From positions 1 through 17,591 of the forward strand of contig JAGYJO010000011.1 in NCBI GenBank assembly GCA_018402095.1: a DNA stretch of 17,591 nucleotides, in the 5' to 3' direction. Below, one piece after another: positions 8,745-14,674 of this stretch. Within the stretch, counting starts at the first letter, position 1. Every line of letters starts with the position of its first letter. A program made the translations under genes and the position numbers. The notes beneath the pieces were generated by a model. It ran no database searches. It was not told the origin of the DNA and worked only from the letters and a program-made list of their open reading frames with translations. This DNA is from a bacterium (GTDB lineage: Bacteria > Margulisbacteria > Marinamargulisbacteria > SXXA01).

Positions 8745-9749
8745 ATGTTCAAACACGTCTCTGTGAGCGATATATCCCCGCCTGTCATGACCATGCCAGA
8801 TCTTTCCGCAATGTTTGACACGCGTAAAGAAGCGCTCAGTGAATTTTCCGTTGCGACGATGGCGCGTGCGGCGATTGTACAATGGAAAGACGGCACCTAT
8901 CCCTGTGAGATGGTTTGTGACAACCAACATCTAACCGGCCAAATAACCTGTTCATTTCCCGCAGCCATTAATCCCCATTTCGATGCAAACGAAGACTTTG
9001 GCTTCACATGGCTGCAAACAATGGGCATTTTACCTTCCAATGAAAGGATTGCTGCCTTGACGGATTTGGCCAAGACGGACCCCAGAATGGCCACCGCTGT
9101 CGAAAAAATAGACCGCTTCAAAAAAACAAATATCACGCTCCTTTCCGCCTTGACCTTGCCGACAGTGAGTGAGTCGGGGCTGCAATTCGGGGCAAAGGTC
9201 AATGGCTTTCTCTTCACCGTGGACAATGAATTCGATAAAGCGGATTCCGTATTTTCTGGAAACATAGATCTAACCCAACATGTGTTCGACGCCTTTGAAG
9301 CGGCCTTTCAAACGGGCCTCCCAGTGCCCACCCCGGCAGATCTCCCCCCAGAATATCAGGCAAAATTCACTTCTTTCATTAGGGCCATGGCCGATATCGG
9401 CGCCCACGCAAACCAGTTTGGGGAAGCCTTCAAAAGCAACGTTTTTGAAGGACTCACACAGTACAAAATGGGAAATATGGCAGAGTCACGGGGGCGTAGA
9501 CCCAGAAGCGATTCTGGATCCCGAGGCGACTCTATCTCCAAATTTATGCGCAAAAGGGCGAACGCTGGCGCGGTTGATTTTGTATTCGAAGTCGCCTTTG
9601 CGCTCCTCGAGCTATCAGTACCGACAATGTCTGCCGAGCGGCAAGATGTATGGGTTGATTTGAAATATTTATACAAACTGCACATTTGTGTTTTCAATGA
9701 CATCAAATCCAGAAACAAAGAAAATCGGCGGGACTTAGGGAAAACCTGA
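8745..9749 (+). CDS. Unrecognised 334-aa protein, first gene of a phosphatase operon
   Basis: I do not recognise this protein. It has no signal peptide or membrane segment and appears soluble, with mixed helix and strand character. Residues about 247-272 form a Ser/Arg-rich basic stretch (SRGRRPRSDSGSRGDS), probably a flexible linker between a larger N-terminal region and an 80-residue C-terminal one. The ATG at 8745 is preferred over an in-frame GTG at 8676, but neither has a Shine-Dalgarno. TAAAAT at 8732-8737 could be a -10 box that starts transcription at or next to the ATG, making the message leaderless. The stop overlaps the next gene's start by one base (TGATG), implying coupling. Its constant partner is a membrane SpoIIE phosphatase two genes on, so a signalling role is a guess. 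Confidence 0.75.
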   Translation: MFKHVSVSDISPPVMTMPDLSAMFDTRKEALSEFSVATMARAAIVQWKDGTYPCEMVCDNQHLTGQITCSFPAAINPHFDANEDFGFTWLQTMGILPSNERIAALTDLAKTDPRMATAVEKIDRFKKTNITLLSALTLPTVSESGLQFGAKVNGFLFTVDNEFDKADSVFSGNIDLTQHVFDAFEAAFQTGLPVPTPADLPPEYQAKFTSFIRAMADIGAHANQFGEAFKSNVFEGLTQYKMGNMAESRGRRPRSDSGSRGDSISKFMRKRANAGAVDFVFEVAFALLELSVPTMSAERQDVWVDLKYLYKLHICVFNDIKSRNKENRRDLGKT

Positions 9750-10027
9750 TGATTTTATTTGAGGAGGACTTCAAAGAAATAGAGAATCCAGTACTCCGCG
9801 CGTTGAGTTCCGTCACCAAAGAGTTGGACAGGATTCACGAAGATATTAATACTGAAAAAACCTACTTTTTGACGCACATCCCGGCACTTGCACCCTTGAT
9901 GAAAGCCATAGAGGATTGGACGGTTGGCCATATTATCTGGGAGTTGGTGTCCTTTGACGGACGACATACAGCACTACCGGTGGTAGACCCGGTCCTGTGT
10001 GAGGACATCGTCAACATGCGGGTGTAA
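9749..10027 (+). CDS. Unrecognised 92-aa protein, middle gene of the phosphatase operon
   Basis: This small, acidic, probably soluble protein is mostly helical in its first half (residues 1-60) and has no membrane segment. It resembles no STAS, HPt or anti-sigma family that I can name. It starts on the ATG overlapping the stop of the 334-aa gene and ends 5 bases before the phosphatase ATG, so the three are almost certainly one transcript. AGGG lies roughly 9 bases before its start. Its position beside a PP2C phosphatase makes a regulator or substrate possible, but nothing in the sequence proves it. Confidence 0.7.
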   Translation: MILFEEDFKEIENPVLRALSSVTKELDRIHEDINTEKTYFLTHIPALAPLMKAIEDWTVGHIIWELVSFDGRHTALPVVDPVLCEDIVNMRV

Positions 10028-10032
10028 AAATC

Positions 10033-11406
10033 ATGAGTTATTTAAAGGGGTGGGAAAATATGGGGTGGCGTTTAGACGATCAATCATCGGTTTTGTTGGA
10101 CCCGCAGCTGCGGCGGAGTGCACTTTTGAACAAACTGCTCATGGTGCTGATCCTCATCGCCGGCCAATACATTGTCTGGTTCCCCCTTTTTGGGGAACGT
10201 CTTTTAGGCGAAATCGCAGTCGGCGTCACCCTGTATTTTGCAGGATGCATGGCCTTAAACATGCGACGCAGGTTCAAGGCCGCCCGCGTGGCAACTATCC
10301 TCGGGGTTTCTTTGACCTTGCTATTCTATTCCAACGTACTCGGTTTGGCGGCGGGAATCCACCTTGTCCTTTTTTCTGCGATGGCACTCCCCTTTGCCCT
10401 ATTTCCCAAAAAAGAAAAGGGTTGGATTGCATTGGGCATCACACTTCCTGCCGTTTGTTTTGTATTTTTGCACATACATCTGGCGCCTTTTTTCACGATT
10501 CCGCCCTTAAAGGACGCGTATATCCCGATCATCTATTTCACCGCTGCGTTGGCCACCGCCGTCATTCTGCTATTGAGCACGTATTTTTTCTATCAAGCCA
10601 GTGAAAACGCAGAGAAATTGCTCCAAGAAAAAAACAGGGTTCTTCAAGAATTCAACGAAGAACTTAAAATAAAAGCTGAACTCGACAAAGAAATCGATGC
10701 CGCAAAGCTCATCCAAGAAAACGTGCTGCCAAAAACCGCACCCCCGTACCGAAATTATGATATGGACCATTTTTTCATGCCGGCGAACCGGGTCAGTGGG
10801 GACTATTATGATTATTTCCCATTGTCGGCGGATAGGGTTGGGATTTTGGTGGCGGACATTGTCGGCAAAGGGATTCCCGCCAGCATGATGATGATCATGT
10901 TCAAGGGGCTCATGCAGACCGCCGCTGCCGCCAATCTGGGCCCCGCCAAAACATGTGAGATGCTCAATTACCGTGTCTTTTCAAACATCCTTTTGGGCAA
11001 GTATGTGCCCCTCATTTATGGGATTTTGGATACCAAAGCCCACACCTTTACCTACGCGAACGCCGGACATGAGCCGGCATGGCTGATCCGCGACAATGAC
11101 GCGATTGAGTTACGTGAAGGCGGCCTTCCGTTGGGAGCCTATGAAATCGAACTCTTCGAAGAAGGCGTAATTCACCTGGCACCGAATGATCGCGTGGTGA
11201 TGTTCACCGATGGGGTGACGGACGCCCAGAATCTCCAAAACGAAAAGCTCGCGATTGAAACCACCCTTGAGATCCTCAAAAACAGGGCGCAAAATTCTGA
11301 GAAAACATGCTTTGTGGGGGATGTTGGCATGGATATCCTGAGCCATATGGGCGGCGCGGCGCAGACCGATGATATGACTATCGTAAGTTTCAGAAGAGAG
11401 AAATAG
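10033..11406 (+). CDS. Membrane-bound SpoIIE/RsbU-type PP2C phosphatase
   Basis: The protein is 457 aa. Six hydrophobic segments lie at about 32-50, 58-75, 86-104, 105-124, 131-150 and 163-187. A charged helical, coiled-coil-like linker (190-230) joins them to a complete SpoIIE domain. Metal-site and core motifs are GDYYDYF (256-262), ADIVGKGIPASM (274-285), YANAGHEP (341-348), FTDGVTDA (391-398) and TDDMT (445-449), all with the expected aspartates. The membrane part is a plausible sensor controlling dephosphorylation of a cytoplasmic Ser/Thr partner. An alternative start at 10060 has a better ribosome site (AAGGGG) and would remove nine residues. A decayed copy of bases 11191-11293 lies at 13071-13171. 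It is distinct from the shorter phosphatase at the left edge. Confidence 0.93.
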   Translation: MSYLKGWENMGWRLDDQSSVLLDPQLRRSALLNKLLMVLILIAGQYIVWFPLFGERLLGEIAVGVTLYFAGCMALNMRRRFKAARVATILGVSLTLLFYSNVLGLAAGIHLVLFSAMALPFALFPKKEKGWIALGITLPAVCFVFLHIHLAPFFTIPPLKDAYIPIIYFTAALATAVILLLSTYFFYQASENAEKLLQEKNRVLQEFNEELKIKAELDKEIDAAKLIQENVLPKTAPPYRNYDMDHFFMPANRVSGDYYDYFPLSADRVGILVADIVGKGIPASMMMIMFKGLMQTAAAANLGPAKTCEMLNYRVFSNILLGKYVPLIYGILDTKAHTFTYANAGHEPAWLIRDNDAIELREGGLPLGAYEIELFEEGVIHLAPNDRVVMFTDGVTDAQNLQNEKLAIETTLEILKNRAQNSEKTCFVGDVGMDILSHMGGAAQTDDMTIVSFRREK

Positions 11407-11422
11407 CCCCCCCCAACCCCCT

Positions 11423-11441
11423 AAAGGAGGCGTTCCCTATG
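11423..11441 (+). other. Orphan strong Shine-Dalgarno and ATG after the phosphatase
   Basis: AAAGGAGG (11423-11430), eight bases, then ATG (11439-11441) make a near-ideal translation start 17 bases past the phosphatase stop. The 93-codon frame it opens (to 11720) runs antisense to the minus-strand gene from 11519 onward and looks like a shadow there. The site may be the surviving start of a fourth operon gene. The 11407-11518 gap otherwise holds a C8 run and a 7-bp inverted repeat (CTAAAGG/CCTTTAG). Confidence 0.3.
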
Positions 11442-11518
11442 TACCCTTTAGAAAAAAACCACATAAGCAGTGGAGTCTCTGTAATTGTTTTGACTGATTT
11501 CTGCGAGAGATGCCATGC

Positions 11519-11905
11519 TTACTCTATGAAAAATGGTCTGAATTTGGTTGATACCATTACAGTCTCATCTTCCAAGTATTCCAATGTATCAAGCGGTGAG
11601 TACAGCGCAGCCATCTGCTCGAAATTTGCAATAACATCGCAAACAATACCTAACACGTCGTCGTTATCTCTATATTTTTCAATAGCCACTTCAAAAGAAC
11701 CCATCAATTTTTTTGCCTGAGTATAAAGACTTTCGATTCTTTCTTTTTCAAAATCTGGGAGTTTAAATTCAGAAAAGGCGTTATAGTCTGCATCATGCTT
11801 TTCCTTTGTATAGCCCATTAAGCATGATGCCTCTTCGTAAGAATGAGCAAACATAGCTACTTCTTTTAGTTCACGCACAATGTCCGGGGTGATCTCATCC
11901 GCCAT
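11519..11905 (-). CDS. Unrecognised 128-aa protein, probably missing its natural N-terminus
   Basis: No family is recognised. The sequence is acidic and strongly helical, with the segment HSYEEASCLMGYTKEKHDADY (21-41) and long amphipathic stretches to residue 95. The ATG at 11905 has no convincing Shine-Dalgarno. The same frame stays open 21 codons further upstream (to 11968), with coding-like helical composition (for example SESLAQKQSTLSKLL) but no start codon. This suggests the real gene began further upstream and was broken. The miniature element at 11980-12114 lies just beyond. The region is more AT-rich than the flanking core genes. It could equally be a short functional remnant. Confidence 0.5.
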   Translation of the reverse strand: MADEITPDIVRELKEVAMFAHSYEEASCLMGYTKEKHDADYNAFSEFKLPDFEKERIESLYTQAKKLMGSFEVAIEKYRDNDDVLGIVCDVIANFEQMAALYSPLDTLEYLEDETVMVSTKFRPFFIE

Positions 11906-11971
11906 AAGCAGCTTAGACAGCGTGCTTTGTTTTTGAGCGAGACTCTCGGATTCTTTTTGAAAGCGGTGTTA

Positions 11972-11979
11972 AATCGTTC
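11972..11979. repeat. Left target-site duplication
   Basis: AATCGTTC here is identical to 12115-12122 and directly abuts the left end of the miniature element. An exact 8-bp duplication at both ends is what insertion by an IS66-type transposase leaves. Confidence 0.8.
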
Positions 11980-12114
11980 GTAAGTATCTAGCCCTAGGGG
12001 GATCAAAAGGGCGCCAGCCCTTTTAAAAAATTCCCGCTTGCTCGCCAACGGCGAGCAAGTAAAGAGAGATCAAAGGGCGCCGCCCTTTGGATCCCGTAGG
12101 AGGTAGATAGTTAC
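11980..12114. mobile_element. Miniature inverted-repeat element (MITE), IS66-like ends
   Basis: This 135-bp element has no coding capacity. Its outer 36 bases on each side are imperfect inverted repeats (27 of 36 matches by eye), both starting GTAA and continuing to a GGGATC...AAAGGGCG core. Direct copies of AATCGTTC flank it. GTAA ends with 8-bp duplications are established hallmarks of the IS66 family, so mobilisation in trans by an IS66 transposase is inferred. Inside are three hairpins: 12005-12024 (8-bp stem), 12037-12059 (perfect 10-bp stem, AAC loop) and 12071-12089 (9-bp stem around one base). On the minus strand the central one is followed 6 bases later by six T, so the element may also terminate transcription from the 188-aa gene. 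Confidence 0.8.
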
Positions 12115-12122
12115 AATCGTTC
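12115..12122. repeat. Right target-site duplication
   Basis: AATCGTTC is the exact partner of 11972-11979 and directly abuts the right end of the miniature element. Confidence 0.8.
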
Positions 12123-12135
12123 AAACGCACTTTCT

Positions 12136-12702
12136 TTAGACGATGTAAAAATACGATTGGGCGTTATTTTGATTAACGGCGGGGGTATCTCCTTCGTAAT
12201 TTGCAGCAGTATAGGCGGTTGCAATCTCTTGTTTGGATAGTGCGTGATGCATGTACAAAAGAACAGCCACGGCTTCCCAGCAGTTTAGCGCTGAGTTTGG
12301 CTCCGGTAGTCGTCGATGGGGGTGTTCTACCCATCTTCGAAAAGCATTCCCCCTGTACCAGATGGCGTCTGGACGTCCAATGGGGGCCTCAGAATTTCTG
12401 CTAACCCAGGGGTAGGTGTATAAATAAGTATCTTTGTCATGTACGGATATGCGATCTCCCAAACTTCCAGTGGATGTTAGGCTGGAAGATCTAGAACGGG
12501 ATGTTTCAAGTGCTTGTAGCATTGCGGCGGCAATAGATGTCCGTAAATGTTTTAATGTTTCAATTACTGTACTTTTATCTGAAATATCAGAAGTATCTAA
12601 TTGAAGATCAATTTTAGAAATAGCCGCTTCCAATATTTCGGTTAAATTTTTGTTTGGCAAAAATGTGTCTTTTGATAAACCGACACTCAGAATTTTATAC
12701 AT
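12136..12702 (-). CDS. Unrecognised 188-aa protein with an NCWEAV motif, possibly C-terminally truncated
   Basis: The first 60 residues are helical. A Ser-rich linker (67-80) follows, then an Arg/Trp-rich region and the motif SALNCWEAVAVLLYMHHAL (137-155). A Cys-Trp pair opening a hydrophobic helix after Asn is reminiscent of cysteine-hydrolase or papain-like effector folds, but the downstream histidine and acidic residue expected of such enzymes are absent because the frame ends 47 residues later. The protein is therefore either non-enzymatic or cut short. It starts 4 bases after the 92-aa gene on the same strand, with AGAG before its ATG. The miniature element lies 13 bases beyond its stop. 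No signal peptide is visible. The hydrolase idea is tentative. Confidence 0.6.
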   Translation of the reverse strand: MYKILSVGLSKDTFLPNKNLTEILEAAISKIDLQLDTSDISDKSTVIETLKHLRTSIAAAMLQALETSRSRSSSLTSTGSLGDRISVHDKDTYLYTYPWVSRNSEAPIGRPDAIWYRGNAFRRWVEHPHRRLPEPNSALNCWEAVAVLLYMHHALSKQEIATAYTAANYEGDTPAVNQNNAQSYFYIV

Positions 12703-12706
12703 ATTG

Positions 12707-12985
12707 TCACTCTCTATTGAGTATGCGCATTTTAAGCAAATATTTAGACATTAAAGCTTCATCATCCGAAAATCTGTTATCAATAATAGCTTTCGCTTGC
12801 TCAAGTAAATTTTTGGCATGACGTAGATCAACCACAAAAGCGACATCACTTTCTAAGAGAAGCGTCGTCACCTTTTTTTTATCCTTTTTTAAGGCACGTT
12901 CTTCCTCTCGAGAATCAACTGTCGGGGAAAAAGAGACGGCTCGTTTTTGAGGTGCACCGGACAAAGGAGAAGAAACACTTTGCAT
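12707..12985 (-). CDS. Unrecognised 92-aa protein, first gene of the island operon
   Basis: The ATG at 12985 is chosen because AAAAGGAG lies 8 bases upstream; a longer in-frame start at 13087 would run through phosphatase-remnant sequence and is unlikely. The N-terminal 30 residues are Ser/Pro-rich and probably disordered. A Lys/Glu-rich stretch (25-38) follows, then two amphipathic helices (about 50-70 and 73-90). No membrane segment or known domain is seen. A weak promoter candidate (TTGATT, 17 bases, TATCCT on the minus strand) falls within 13024-13052. It is followed after 4 bases by the 188-aa gene, so the two look co-transcribed. Function unknown. Confidence 0.6.
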   Translation of the reverse strand: MQSVSSPLSGAPQKRAVSFSPTVDSREEERALKKDKKKVTTLLLESDVAFVVDLRHAKNLLEQAKAIIDNRFSDDEALMSKYLLKMRILNRE

Positions 12986-13070
12986 AGGAAGACTCCTTTT
13001 AAATTGATTTCTAAAGTGAGGATATCGATATTGGATTCTGAAATCAAGGCCGTGGTTTTTTGGAAAAATA

Positions 13071-13171
13071 CGCGTGGCCATGTTCACCCATGGTGACGGA
13101 TACGCACAATATCCAAGGTAAAAAGCGCACGATGGAGACAGCTTTTGCGATCCTCAAAAACAGGGATCAAA
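13071..13171 (+). pseudogene. Decayed fragment of a SpoIIE phosphatase gene
   Basis: These 101 bases align with 11191-11293 of the intact phosphatase gene, same strand, at about three quarters identity by eye with one 2-base deletion. The match covers the FTDG region through the following helix. Blocks such as ATGTTCACC and ATCCTCAAAAACAGGG are identical. The deletion shifts the frame, a TAA follows, and the conserved aspartate of the TDG motif reads as histidine, so it cannot be functional. Weaker similarity may extend left to about 13040. It is a remnant of a duplicated or recombined phosphatase gene. Confidence 0.75.
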
Positions 13172-13189
13172 GGAGACGACGTCCCCTTT
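13169..13189. repeat. Imperfect hairpin at the convergent gene ends
   Basis: AAAGGAGAC and GTCCCCTTT pair over nine positions with one mismatch around a GAC loop. It overlaps the stop codon of the 98-aa minus-strand gene. The GATCAAAGG lead-in matches that of the hairpins inside the miniature element, so it may be a degenerate relative. No clear T-run follows on either strand. Confidence 0.4.
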
Positions 13190-13484
13190 ACGCACCCGCC
13201 TTCTCCCAAGCCGACCAAACCCCATTGCGAATCACCGTCACAAAAGTGTCGCTGTCTTCTATCAACGGTAGCGATTTTCCCAACAGTCTGTCCACCAGCG
13301 CAGGATCCCCAAACGCCGTACCCTGCCATTTCGCATCCACGATGATAGCGGTCTCCGTGTCGCCTACAGTGAAGGGAGCAACCTTCACCACCAAAATTTC
13401 TCCAGACGCGAGCGTGACCCGCCAGTCATAGCGATAGCGTTCCCCAACTTGAAAAAAACGCGTGGTAATATCTGTGCTCAACAT
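13188..13484 (-). CDS. Unrecognised 98-aa protein coupled to the cysteine desulfurase
   Basis: This is a small, probably soluble, strand-rich protein with no cysteine, so it is not itself an iron-sulfur or persulfide carrier. No domain is recognised. Its ATG lies inside the end of the desulfurase gene (7-base overlap), with GGAGGG 9 bases upstream, so it is translated from the same message. The context suggests an accessory role, but the sequence does not show one. The remnant phosphatase fragment and an imperfect hairpin follow its stop. Confidence 0.7.
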   Translation of the reverse strand: MLSTDITTRFFQVGERYRYDWRVTLASGEILVVKVAPFTVGDTETAIIVDAKWQGTAFGDPALVDRLLGKSLPLIEDSDTFVTVIRNGVWSAWEKAGA

Positions 13485-14614
13485 GACCGAATGCCCTCCA
13501 CCGCAATGTTTAATTTATCCAAAACAACACGGGCATGATCCGGCGTTGTCCCCCATCCCCAACTCAAGCGAATGGCCTCTGCTGCTGTTGCCGTTGTTTG
13601 CCCGGTGGCCAACAAAACATGCGACGGCTCTATGGCCCCTGTCGAACACGCCGCACCGGTAGAGATAGATACCCCGTCCAAATCCAAACGCATGGCCAAG
13701 GCGGCGCCCGTAACGCCTGCAAAACGCAGATTTAAAGTATTGGGCAAACGATCCGATACGGGACTGTTCATCGTACAGCCAGGGATCTCCAATGCGTGGG
13801 AGAGAATATCTCCCACCGCTACACAGTCGGCAACCCATTCCGGTCGTGATTCCGCAGCGAGTTGCAAGGCATGGCCAAAGGCCACTATTCCCAACGTATT
13901 TTCGGTGCCTGCACGCATGCGGCCCTCTTGTCCGCCCCCATAGATCATCGGGGAGATATCGACACCTGGCCGCACATACAGCAACCCTGTCCCTTTTGGG
14001 GCGTAAACCTTGTGTGCGGATAGGGTCAAAAAGTGTACCCCCAAATGGGTGACATCTATCGGCAGTTTCCCCGGGGCCTGTGTCGCATCGGTGTGTAGCC
14101 AAATAGGCCGCCCCTCTAAGGCCTTGGCAATATCCGAGACAGGCTGAATCGTCCCCAGTTCGTTATTCGCCAACATGACACTCACGAGTTTTGTTTGGTC
14201 TGTACACAATGCCAAGACATCCGAAACAGACAGGCGACCGAATGAATCAACCGGCACGAGACTATAAGACAGCCATTCCCCCGCGTAAGCCTCGCATGCA
14301 CGCAACAAACAGGGGTGCTCCACCGCCGAAATCACAATGTGAACAGGCGTTTTCGTGCGCATCGCCTCACGATACATCGTGTATATCAGCCACGTATTGG
14401 CCTCTGATCCTGAGCTGGTGAACACCACGTCTTCAGGCACAGCACCAATAGCCGTGGCCGCCTGCTCTCGGGCATTCGCCAACACAGAAAAAGCCTGCCT
14501 ACCTTCTTGGTGAATACTGGAGGGGTTCCCCCAAATCCGAAGTGTCTTTTTGATGACTTTCTCGATCTCCGGGTGTATCGGGGTCGTGGCGTTGTAATCG
14601 AAGTAGTATCTCAT
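13478..14614 (-). CDS. Cysteine desulfurase, NifS/IscS-like
   Basis: This 378-aa, PLP-dependent class V aminotransferase-fold enzyme takes sulfur from cysteine, giving alanine and an enzyme persulfide for iron-sulfur clusters, thiolated tRNA or other acceptors. Visible features are YFDYNATTP (4-12), SSGSEAN (67-73), the substrate-side histidine in VEHP (98-101), the PLP aspartate in HTDATQ (174-179), the Schiff-base lysine in SAHK (199-202) and the active cysteine C323 in GAACSTG. The ATG at 14614 is chosen because AAAAAGGG lies just upstream; a TTG ten codons earlier falls in a hairpin loop. No iscU, iscA or iscR is adjacent, so which sulfur pathway it serves is open. It lies 60 bases after glutamate dehydrogenase. 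Confidence 0.92.
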   Translation of the reverse strand: MRYYFDYNATTPIHPEIEKVIKKTLRIWGNPSSIHQEGRQAFSVLANAREQAATAIGAVPEDVVFTSSGSEANTWLIYTMYREAMRTKTPVHIVISAVEHPCLLRACEAYAGEWLSYSLVPVDSFGRLSVSDVLALCTDQTKLVSVMLANNELGTIQPVSDIAKALEGRPIWLHTDATQAPGKLPIDVTHLGVHFLTLSAHKVYAPKGTGLLYVRPGVDISPMIYGGGQEGRMRAGTENTLGIVAFGHALQLAAESRPEWVADCVAVGDILSHALEIPGCTMNSPVSDRLPNTLNLRFAGVTGAALAMRLDLDGVSISTGAACSTGAIEPSHVLLATGQTTATAAEAIRLSWGWGTTPDHARVVLDKLNIAVEGIRSC

Positions 14615-14625
14615 CGTAACCCTTT

Positions 14626-14655
14626 TTGCGGGTGAGCTACGCAACTCACCCGCAA
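14626..14655. other. 11-bp perfect hairpin between gdh and the desulfurase gene
   Basis: TTGCGGGTGAG and CTCACCCGCAA form an uninterrupted 11-bp stem around an 8-base loop. It lies between the dehydrogenase stop and the desulfurase start. On the minus strand it is followed by AAAAAGGG, the desulfurase Shine-Dalgarno, and not by a T-run. It may be an RNA-processing or stability element, or a Rho-type pause site, that sets unequal expression of the two genes. Confidence 0.55.
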
Positions 14656-14674
14656 TTCGGAATAGGCCGAAGCG

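Noticed and set aside
9999..10604. 201-codon plus-strand frame inside the membrane phosphatase region
   Set aside because: It overlaps the phosphatase frame, which has clear membrane segments and catalytic motifs; this alternative is Cys/His/Arg-rich and domainless.
11866..12048. 60-codon minus-strand frame starting inside the MITE
   Set aside because: Its start codon and first codons come from the MITE and no ribosome site precedes it. Its later part is better explained as a shifted piece of the broken gene.
13060..13431. Plus-strand frame starting in the phosphatase remnant
   Set aside because: It is not in the phosphatase frame and then runs antisense to the 98-aa gene, so the remnant does not encode a new protein.
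13515..14102. 195-codon minus-strand frame
   Set aside because: It lies out of frame inside the cysteine desulfurase and has Cys/Arg/Gly-rich shadow composition.
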